64,000 bases of DNA, taken from NCBI GenBank assembly GCA_032718475.1, contig JAUCBJ010001755.1, positions 1-64,000 on the forward strand, given 5' to 3'. The notes below the pieces were generated by a model that was not told the origin of the DNA, made no database searches, and was given only the letters and a program-made list of their open reading frames with translations. Of this stretch, positions 23,801 through 35,800 are shown one piece after another; positions within the stretch are counted from its first letter, which is position 1, and each line of letters starts with the position of its first letter. This DNA comes from Nemertoderma westbladi. Taxonomy: Eukaryota > Xenacoelomorpha > Nemertodermatida > Nemertodermatidae. The position numbers and the translations under genes are program-made.

Positions 23801-26800
23801 TATATATACAAATTAACTGGGCAAATAAATAATTGAATAACTTTTTATTTTTATTTATTATATAACTTAAATAATATTTACCTCAAAACAAACTAAACAC
23901 GCACTAATCTGAGACAGGGGTGGGGGGGGGGGGGGGCTGGACGCAAAACCCGCCTTGCCGAATTACTATCCCGCCTCAATGTTAAATTCTCAATTTAGGG
24001 AAAGGAACAGGTTACAGTGGCACGTTATTTTAACCAAAACAATAAACTAAGCACAATAGAACAGGTTACAGTTTTATTTTTGAGAATATTCAGCGGTTAT
24101 TTGCGTCGAATTTCCCCTGGAGAGGGATGAATTTTTATTGCGTCCAGTTTCCCCCCCTATCTGACTAATCGACAGAGAAAACAAGCGCAATGCACGCTGT
24201 TTTGTTTCCTCCGCTCTGCCCTCCCCTCCCCTTCCCTTTTACAGTCCCACTCCTCCCAATTGACCAATGTCAGGAGTTGACAGTACTAGCACCCACTATT
24301 GTCAACTCCTGTCAGTGCACTTAAAATTATAGAAAAAAACAGAACTCAAAAATTTACTAAAATTATGTTAAAATTAATATTAATAATAATTACATTTTAC
24401 AATCAGAATTGTATATGTGCTTGGACCAATTGAAGTAAAATAAATAATAATCTAATAATCTAACCAGCGTTATTTTTTTTTACCAACGGAGTCCAATATT
24501 TTTTGCAATTGGTTTTCGTGGGGGTGGGGGGCGGGGGGGGGGCTAGGGGCCCGTAAGTTGCGATTGCCGGGGGCTTCCGAAAAGCCATAATCCGTCCCTG
24601 TGTATACCCTCGAAACATAGAAAGGGCACCCTGGACAGACCACAGAATTAGGAAGTGCAGGAGTGATCTCAGAAAGACACAGAAAGACTTAAGACTCATT
24701 ACTTCTTGATCCCAGAATAGACAATATTCTGATAACCTACAGGAGCTTATAAATAAGCAGGTTGATATCATCAATGATGCCGATGACAGCAGGCTATCAG
24801 CCCAGGCATGGGAATTGAACACCTTGCTGACTGGGTGGAAACCAACCATCGAGGTAAGGCTGAATCTACAGCTCTACGCCTCTGACTGGAAGGCCCACTT
24901 AGAAAAGCTCTTAAATAATGACAGGGTATTGCCTGATAACTTTGTGGAACAAAAAGGGTTTGAGTCTGTATTCTCGAGGATGTTGCTATTGGTGATATGT
25001 CCTTTGCTGAAGTCAAGGTTGCTGCAAAGAGCATTGAGACCATTCGTGTCTGCGGAGTAGATGGTGACCACCTCCCGCTCCCCTGAGGTCTTTAAAATAA
25101 CTTTTGAATTAGTAGTTTAATTAATATAGAAGATATTAAAGCTTAGTTTGTTAATATTATTACAAACGTAATTGCTGATCTGGAATAATTAATGGATTTA
25201 CTAAATCAAAAAATGTATAGATGTGCTAAGAAGCTGCATTTAGGGTATGCAAAACCCAACTACATTATTACCTGTACAGTTTAATCCGTCCCCTGTAAAT
25301 CCTGGAGGGCAATCGCAAGTGAAGCTTCCGATCGTGTTTGTACAGGTCCCGTACATGTGGCAATTATGTGTGTCCATGATGCATTCGTTGACATCTATAG
25401 TATAATAGTCAATATTAGTCATCAACATTGATGGTCAAGAGATCCTTGATTATTTGTCAAGTATCCAGTCAAGAATTGATCATATATCATTGGTTATAAT
25501 TTAATGCAACTAGATTAAACTACCATGATAGCAAACTCCCACATACATCGAAACTTATAAATAAAATATATATTGCATTAAAGTGTCATTTTAGAAACAC
25601 ATTTTCTCCATGAGTGGAGAAAACATTATATATATATTTTACATATATATATAGAGAGAGATACTATATACCTACCTGTGCAGTTCATAGCATGGCCATC
25701 TCCTTGATAATCCCCCTCAAATGCATATCCTTCATTGCAACTACAGTTATAGCTTCCGTGGGTATTGTCACAGTTGTGTTCGCAATCATGTAAATTTTCC
25801 ATACATTCATCCATATCTAAACAATGTACATGATTATAACATTATAATATGCGAAGATTATAGGCAAGAAGAGGACATCAAATTCCATCAATATTGCATG
25901 TTTAATTATAAATATCTATTAATTTTGACCATATGTCCTATAAGACTATATTATAGCTTGCAGTCATTGTCTTTTACTTTCACCAACATCATCACACCCT
26001 GGGGAATGCTCCACAAGCAACAATGTGTAGGAAGGATCAGACACAGTGCTGTTATGCGGATGACTCTGGATTGGCAGATTGGTGGACGTTTGTGGTGGGA
26101 GAAGCTTATGGCATTGGGCCCTTTAATTGGGTATTTTCCCAAGCCCACAAAGTCCTTCCTGGTCATTAAGCCTGGCTGTGAAGACGAGGCCCAGGAGGTA
26201 TTCAATGGAACTGGAATTCAGATTGCTACAGGCCACAGATTCTTGGGAGGATTTATAGAAAAAGAATCTGGAGAACAGCATTTGTGCAAGAGAAGGTGGT
26301 GGGATGGAAAGGGAGTATCCACAATCAGCACTCACATACTGCCCTCTCACTCTGCATCCAATCAGAGTGGGACTATCTGTTAAGAGTATTCCCTACAACC
26401 AATGACGAGTTCACCCCGATCCGTACTGCGCTCAACTATGATTATATACCTGCACTTTTTGGTATTATTCCAGTATAGTCAGATCGTTTACCGCGTCAGC
26501 CTGTACCGGGGCAGGTACTGTAGGCATACTAATTCTACATGGTACTGTGGTAAGCTACCGGTACCGTTTCAGCGAAATTGGATCAGAAAATTGGATAGCA
26601 GAAAATTGGATCCCATAAATATAATTTAAATTTTCGAGTCCGGATATTGATTAGGACATTTGAGACCCACACATTTATTTATTTTTAAAATAATTTGGAA
26701 AATATGATAATATAAAATAATAATATTTATTTATATAATCATCCGTGTCTTCAACTCCATCCATAGTCAGCAATAATTGGCATTGAATCAAGTTCTAGAT

Positions 26801-29800
26801 CTCTATTTATCAGTATACTTTCTGACCATTGCTGGTTAGGCGTCTTATGGAAAAACTGAAAATGTAATAAAATATTCCGAGATTTCGGCCGAAATATCGG
26901 CCGAAAATGTCATCAAATGGAAGAGCTGAAAATATGTAATAAAATATTTCGGCCGAAAATGTCATAAAATGGAAGAGCTGAAAAAATGTAATAAAATATT
27001 TCGGCCGAAATTTCGGCCGAAAATATGTTTTTTAATCCTCTAATATTCTTTTTAAAACCTCTAATATTATTGCTGACCTTTTGGCGTTAACGGCGCCTCA
27101 TACCGTTTGGGTTTTTGACCCAGTGGAACGATTTTTACACTGGGAGAAGGAACTACAAGTTTCTTGCGGTGGGTGAAGCCCAATAGAAGCTGAATTTCAC
27201 AACAGGATGCTCCTCCTTAGCAAAGGGGTACACCACACACCAATCGGTATGCATTTCACATTCATTAACCAGATTTCTCACATCTATAATAAACACTCGT
27301 GTTCGATGGTACATAGCACACAAAATTCAGTCGGAACAATATGGTTTTATGCCTAATAAGTCTACGGCCGATGCCCTACGTATACTGATAAACGACATTT
27401 ACTCTGCTTTACAATCGGCAAATAAATCAGATCGAAAAATGAATGCAGCATTTGTAGATTTTCAGAAAGCCTTCGATAAAGTGAACCGTGCAATTCTTTT
27501 ATCAAAGTTGTACAAATTTGGAATTAATTAAAAATCTACTCCAAAACAATATTAAAATATTCGACGGTCTAAATCTCTCAGATATTATTGCGCAGTTCCG
27601 TGGAGTTTTGCAGGGAGACTGTTTTTCCCCGCTATGTTTTATTGTAATTATATCCGACTTGGCGTGGGCTTTCCGACAGATAGTATCTTTCCTAAAGTTC
27701 CTGTTTTACGCCGACGACCTCGTATTATACGCCTCGGACAGACAGACTATTCAAAATTGCTTGGACGTACTTCAATCATGGTGTCTCAAAAATGGAATGG
27801 ACGTCAACTTAGTGAAAACTAAAATTGTAAAATTTAGAAAGGCAGGACGTTTGGCCGCAGCAGACAAATTTATATATGGCGGCAACGACATAACAATATG
27901 TAATGAATACGACTACCAAAATTCTGCACCGACTGTTCGGTCAGAGTCGGTGCAGAATTTTGGCAAATTTTGTGGTGAAAACCGTCTAAATAAAACTCGG
28001 AACCTTTACTTTGCACTATGCTCCTTTAAATTTAAATTTAATATTGTGGTGGCGGTTTGTGTGTGTATTATTAATTATAATAGTTAATTCATAATTATTG
28101 TGCTCTAAACTATATTACCTTGATTAAAGGTGTAGTTAAACAAAAAAAAAAGTGGGAATGGTGCATAGGAAAACACTTTAGTTTAGTTTGTATGTGGCAT
28201 CGGTGCATATATTATAGTCTAGGCGCCATTTGGCGAAACTTTGAAATCTCTTGCAGGTAAAAAGAAGGCGAAAGGAATGAGCATTCTCATCAATTGAATG
28301 GGTGATTAGTAACTCATCTTCTAAAACTAGTATATTTTAGTGATGTTTGACTTTTCATAGCAATTGTGGGCTAGATCACAAAAGTTACTCCTTATAGCGA
28401 TATAAGAAATTATACACAGCTGCATCTTATGGACATATAACCCATTCTCCTCCAATATATATATATTTGTATACATATATGGACACAAAACGTAGCAAGG
28501 ACGCCATTCTCACTAAAAAGGGACTGGCGTCCTTGCTACCTATGCAGAATATGAAACTGTCGGTTCAGCTACCATGAGTGGCACCCTTGCTACTTAGGTA
28601 GCAATGGTGACAAAGTGGCTACAATGCTACCATAATCTGACAAGCTAGTTGATAACCCCATTTAGCGTGATACAATAACGCAAAACAATTAAATTTCGAT
28701 ATGGTTATACAAGCTGGATAATAAAGCTAATTAGTAATCATATAATCGAGTAATTAAGTAACTAACTAACAGGTATACAAGCCCAAATGTTGCGTAGCTT
28801 TTTTTGACGGTTTGTATTCTGGCAATTTGAATTATTACATGAAAACAACTAAAACAAGCTACTTGCGTACGGAATTTTGTGCAAAATTTTCCAAAAATAT
28901 TGTTTCTGATTAATTTAAAACAAGCTTGTCCCTTAAATTACTAGGAATATTACAAATAGCTGCAAAGTATTTATTCCGAATCTATGAGCTGTATTGTAAG
29001 AAGTAGTGCTTGAAGAAACTGACCTTTTAATTAACATTTTTATTTCATGTAGAGTAATCTAGAAATAAATTCAAGTGGAAGTTGTTTTAAAATCCAAGTG
29101 AAACGAGGATTTCATAGTGAAGAGTGCAATAATATCGTCGGTGCTGTGATATGGAAAATCAACTAAGGTGCAAAAATATAATTTCGAGATAATCACATTT
29201 TTATGTTTAATTTTTGCAAAAATTGCAGCATGAAGATGATATTTCAGAAAATAATTCTTTTTTCATACACTAATTATTTTTTCATTGCACTAGTTACACC
29301 ATTTTACACTAGTTACACCATTTTATACTAGTTACACCATTTTACACTGGTTACACCATTTTACACTAGTTACACCATGTTGCACTAGTTTCACCATGTT
29401 TCTCTAGTTACACCATTTTACACTAGTTACACCATGTTACACTAGTTACACCATGTTACACTAGTTACACCATTTTACACTAGTTACACCATTTTACACT
29501 GGTTACACAATTTTACACTAGTTTCACCATGTTGCACTAGTTTCACCATGTTGCACTAGTTTCACCATGTTTCTCTAGTTACACCATGTTTCTTTAGTTA
29601 CACCATGTTTCTCTAGTTACACCATGTTTCTCTAGTTACACCATGTTTCTCTAGTTACACCATGTTTCTCTAGTTACACCATGTTTCTCTAGTTACACCA
29701 TGTTTCTCTAGTTACACCATGTTTCTCTAGTTACACCATGTTTCTCTAGTTACACCATGTTTCTCTAGTTACACCATGTTTCTCTAGTTACACCATGTTT

Positions 29801-32800
29801 CTCTAGTTACACCATGTTTCTCTAGTTACACCATGTTTCTCTAGTTACACCATGTTTCTTTAGTTACACCATGTTTTTCTAGTTACACCATGTTTCTCTA
29901 GTTACGCACCGCACCATGTTACAAACTAGCCACAAACCCAGGCATTCAGCCACCAACAAACAAACTAATAATAGCTACAGGAACACGAGCTAAATGCTAC
30001 AATGGAATTGTAGCAGCCAGTATGATGTTTTATAATGAATTTCAATACAAACTGAAAGTTTAGCCAACCATTTATTCTCCGGACTACAGCCGGAATATAG
30101 GCCTACACTGGCAAACTATGTTAAGTCATCGCTTTGGCTTTTTTGCCATACCAAGTTTGGGCTTTCTTAGCAAAAAATACACTTGTACAGTAACATGACA
30201 GAAGCGATTGGCGTTTTTACCACAACTCCTACTCTTAATTTGCAATTCTCACTTTGGCTAAGACACATCTCTTTTCTGAAGCAGTGGATGTGAGTATCAC
30301 TTTGGCGTTTATATCACACCTCCCTAAGGTACTCTAGTACAAATTTCAGTTAAAACCTCATTTTAGCCAAAATGGCACTTTGGCTGTTCGCCATATCACC
30401 GACGATATAAACACTAAACAGGTAGATTACACAGTGTGTAGTTTCATTGTCGAATTTTTAAATTAATTTACTTTTACTTCATTTAAGTAATAAAAATTTT
30501 AACTTTACTTAGCGCCGTTAGTGTTAACAATGAATTGTTGTTGTTATATAGCACTACTTGTACAGTAGCACAAGAGTAGCACTGGCCTAATATAATATAT
30601 TTGTAAATTCAAGAGAGACGATACATTGCTAGGGAGCTTTACAATGAAACTGAACCTAAACCTGAATCTTCTTTACATGGCTTTACCATTTGGTTACCTC
30701 GCTAAGTAACTCATGTAGTTTCTGACTAATTATACCTAGTTGTTATATGTAGGCCTACTGTACTTTACCACTATCGATCTCTGGATCACTTGGAAAAGGA
30801 CTAAGTAAAGTGCTACTTTATAATACAGGTATAATGAAAACAGTCAATTAATATCGGTTCTCATAAAAATATCTATGTATTAATTAATAATTACATTAAT
30901 TTAGGATTAATTTGTGCCAAAGAGAGAGTGAAATCTCATGAAAATGGACCGTATTTACTATTGCGGGTTGCGTGGCATATTCAAAATGATGTAGTATTTG
31001 GTTTGGTACTGCATTTTTTTTTCCAATTCAAGGTTCTGTTTTCAGCTACAATATCTAAGAGGAGCATCTGTAAATCTGCAAGAGCCCAGCAAGGATTGCC
31101 ATAGAGCCGCAAAATTACTAGTTGTAATTTCCTCCACAGCTGCACGGAAAAGCTGCAATTTAAAGAGCTTTAAGGATGCTTTCATTTTGCGGATGCGGGG
31201 GTCATCTACCGAACATCTTTCTCATCCATGAGCACAGATAAAAAAAATAATTGCTGTAATATTGATGTTGAAACATTGAATTAGACAGATAGGCGGACAT
31301 CGCACAAGGATTTTATGCTTACTAAACGTTATAGAAGAGTGACTTACATCATAGTCCCATATGCTAAATATAATTTGAAAATAAGGTAGCACTTTGTGAC
31401 GGTTTGTATTGTAAACATATATATAAATTATACATATAGTGAGACACAAAATGTAACATAGGGGTCAGCTATTCATACAAGCCGTACTATTCTGACAAAA
31501 ATTTACAGAAATTGGGCATCCTGAAAATTTAAAAACAAGCGCATCTCTTAGAAGACATATTAAGTTGTACGGATATTAAGTTTTGTTAATTTACTATGTA
31601 TTTAAATGGTAAAATAATTAAAAAAATGTAATTTCTAAAATTATCGAAAAATGACTTACACTTTTATTTTAAAAGATAATTTAAGTGGATTTATATGTTT
31701 AATATATGGAAGAATCAATGCTAAAAATTATTTATCAATGCAGATAGCGGTTCTTGTTATTAAATTTTGCATATGTAGATTCAAAATACAAAGGTAGCAG
31801 TACCGTCATTATTTAACAAATATTAATTGATTTATTCGAAATCTAACAATTTATTATCACAACGTTTTTATAGAAATAGTATTATTTTTCCCCGTGGAAA
31901 CATATTAACCATAAAAATGTAACAGAAGCTATTATTCTGAAACATTAATATTTTATAATTTTTCCAGAAGTAAATTTTCAGATTATGTATTTAATAGGTA
32001 TTTCTTTCAGTTTCATGATAATTTCCTAAATTGTTGTTTATTAATTTAAAGCATAAAACGTTTTACATCTCTAACTGCTATTAGAAAATCAACGCTACTT
32101 TCTATTAAATTATTCAAGTCATATTCAAATTATTTATTTACTCAAACAGCCAATTTATTATTGAAGTATGAAAATCTGGGGATATGGCAATGGTGTATAG
32201 AAGGTAATTGCTTTCCTTGATATCGTAAAGTACGGAACGCCAGTAGTAGCTATCCAGTTTACCCATAATAAAAAAAGGTAAGACAAACTGAAAGAGAGAA
32301 GAGCTACATCGAGATGAATTAAATTTACTGATAGCCATACCCTGAAGGCTTACACTAACGCATGACTCGCCCCTTATGCTTCTGTGTCTGGCACAATTTA
32401 CCATTGCACATTATACTGATGCCTGGCATGTATTTGATTCACCTGAATCAACAAAACCGCTTTCTCAAATAAGTATTAGTCAATAACGCTAAATAAAACA
32501 ATAAAGTAGCATTTTGCGACGGTTTGTGTTTTAAACATATATATAAATTATACATATATTGAAACACAAAATGTAACATACATGTCAGCTACTCTTACAA
32601 GCCATATTATTTTCACGAAAAATTTCACAAAAATAACATCCTGATCATTTTAAATCAACCCCATCTATTATAACGGTTATTAAGGTGTATGAATATATAA
32701 GTTCCGCAGCTTTTCAATGTATTTCAGTAGCAAAATTATTCAAAAATCAAAATTTCAAAAATTATCAAAAACATAACTTCCCCTTTATTTTAAAAGATAA

Positions 32801-35800
32801 TTTAAGTGGATTCATAAGTTGAATGCATAGGAGAATCAAAGCAAAGAATTACTTATCAACCCACTTAACGTTTAATATTATTAAATTTTCCATATGTAGA
32901 TTCAAAATACAAAGGTAGCAATACCGTCACTATTTAACAATTTATAATTGATTTATTCATAATTTAATTAATTAAATTAATTAAATTTAATTAATTTAAT
33001 TAAGAAAACATGCAGTTTTAATTAAATAGATATTAATTCTTCTCAATAAAACAATTAATGGGTGGGTATGCGAAATATACAGTATACTGTAATATGATTT
33101 GCAAACAAAAATATTAAACAATTTACATGACTACGAATTGTATATCGTCTTTGTATATCAAGCAATAAAGTCAATTATTATATTATTAATTGGCAACAAA
33201 GATCAATTATTTTATTCCAAACTTGGATTCTATTGCAAGGGATTGATTTGACCGCACTGGTGTGAACTACAGATCGATTTCTCTACGATTTCTCGCGAAC
33301 TCTTTCATTTTCTGTGACAGTTTACTGTGCGCGATATTGCTCTCGAAGATCAGCTCTCGAACCGCGGAGAAACTTCGTGGTTTTCTTTACAGACGTGGTC
33401 CTCTCTGAAGCTGATAATTCCACTTCCAACAGGTTAAATAATAGTTGTTTTAACTTTTATTTATTTTCTTTTAAAACGTTTATATTTTGATTGTATAAAG
33501 GTTGGCTGGCAGCTGACAATGGCTAATTGTACATTGTATATATTATTAAACTTACTCTAGAACGAAATAATATTTAATAATAATATTTAAGTACAATATT
33601 TACATTACGTGCTAATAAATTCCTTTCCCAAGCTAATATTTTTCTTACTACACACCACATAACAGCATTTGGTTAATTAAATGCAGCTTATTTACTGTTC
33701 TCTGATTGGGCGAGACCAGACGTCTATTAAATGGTTGGCGTATAAGACATTTAAGGAAAGGTGGGTTGACTCATTGTATTGTGTTATCAAGGTGTAGGGC
33801 CTACGTACACCTTATGTGTTATGCATTGTATTGTGCATTCTGTCCAATTGTTCGTTGACAAGCAACCACATACAGTCATAATAAACTCGAATAAATAAAC
33901 AACCTGTTAGGCCTACCAAATGCAGTACAGCAGTAGTAGCCTCTCCTCTACTACCACTACCACACATCAACAGATGGGCTTGAGTTGGTATTAGTTTTTT
34001 TATTTACAGTTTGTTGGTAGTAGGCCTACTGTAGTACATTGTCGATGTTGAAGCGCAGGCGATCACTGAAGGCACTTTTGGCGCTACTTTAATGTGAGAT
34101 TCACTTACAATCTGCCTTTCGCTCTGGCGAAACACACTCGGAATACCCATACCCAATGCTGAACTTTTCAACTGTTTCGAGACATCTGATTACGATTCTT
34201 CTACGACCTGCCGTTCCCTGAATAAGACTTCGCTATCAAAAAAAATGTGGTCTTGGCGTCTTAGAATCGAAGTTGGTAAAGGAAACATCAGCTCCGGTGA
34301 GAAGAACAACTGAAGTAAACAACTGACTGACTGAGTTCCTCCGCTGTTAGAGAGCGCTATATCGCGCACAGCAAATTGTAAGAGTTCGAGAAACTGGAAG
34401 AGTTCGCGAGAAATCGTAGATAAATTGTAACAATTTATCTACGATTTCTCGCGAACTACAGAACAGTTCTGTAGTTCAACAGCGTGATGGCCCACTCCCT
34501 CCCGATAATTTCTTCATATTTTTAATAATAATTTTAAACTAAAGATAATTTCTTCGATTGAGTGTTTGGAATAAACGTATACGCACGTATACTGAGCGGC
34601 CCGGAGGCTGACCTCTCAGCATATGGATTCTGTCGCCGCCGCCGTAACGAACATGCATCACACAGACTCCACGAAACAGATGGGATTGGAGGATAAAAAC
34701 CAATAATGACTTACATCAACCAAACAAACTGCCGTCTAATGTAATACACAGTCGCCTAAGCAGACAACTCACAATCACATCCTGATCCGCAACCTGGGAA
34801 ATTGTTATATATTGTCGGTACTGCTACCTTTGTATTTTGAATCTACATATGCAAAATTTAATAATATTAATCGTTAAGTGGGTTGATAAGTAATTTTTAG
34901 CTTTGATTCTCCCATATATTAAACTTATAAATCCACTTCAAATATATTTTAAAATAAAGGGGAAGTTATCTTTTTGATAGTTTTTGAAATTTAAATATTT
35001 TAATTATTTTACTATTGAAATACATTGGAAAATTAACAAGACTTAATATTCATACACCTTAATAACCGTTATAATAGATGGGGTTGATTTAAAATTATCA
35101 GGATGTTATTTTTGTGAAATTTTTCGTGAAAATAATATGGCTTGTAAGAGTAGCTGACATGTATGTTACATTTTGTGTTTCAATATATTTATAATTTATA
35201 TATATGTTTAAAATACAAACCGTCGCAAAATGCTACCTTGTTGTTTTATTTAGCGTTATTGACTAATACTTATTTGGGAAAGCGATCCAGCAACAATACT
35301 ATACATTGGCTTATATTAGAAGCGAAATACAAATATATTTTTTTTACGATAACTGTTTTAAGTAACACGAATTAATTACAATTACTCTATCTGTTTCGAA
35401 ACAGGTCAGATAAGTAGGGGGGGGGGGGGGGGGGGGGGGATAAACACCCTCTGGTTAAAATATTAGTTTGTTTTCTTATCTTTTCTGGTGTATAATTTGA
35501 TTAGTATTTACGGTTTTCACTTTCAGGCATGTCGACCCTTAGCGACAGGCTGGTGAACTGCCGAATAATATACGTCCTCCCAAACACGCAACCGCCTGTG
35601 GTGTAATCTATATATAGCCATGCATCAGCTCGAAAAGATTAAAAACAACAAAAACGCAGGACTTTTTCACCTTCAGACATTCCACCTACTACCGGTAGAC
35701 TAGAGAACTTCAGCTTCCTCCCAAACACGAATCCAATCTTGTAGTAGATATTTCCCCAGTATCAGCTCAAAAACAATAAAATTGGTGATGGGAATGGTTT

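Noticed and set aside
27916-27963. microRNA precursor
   Set aside because: A perfect 19-bp stem with a 10-nt loop is too short and too perfect for a typical animal pre-miRNA, and it lies at a LINE breakpoint.
29288-29905. CRISPR-like regular repeat
   Set aside because: Units are contiguous without unique spacers, and the DNA is clearly animal nuclear; it is a minisatellite.
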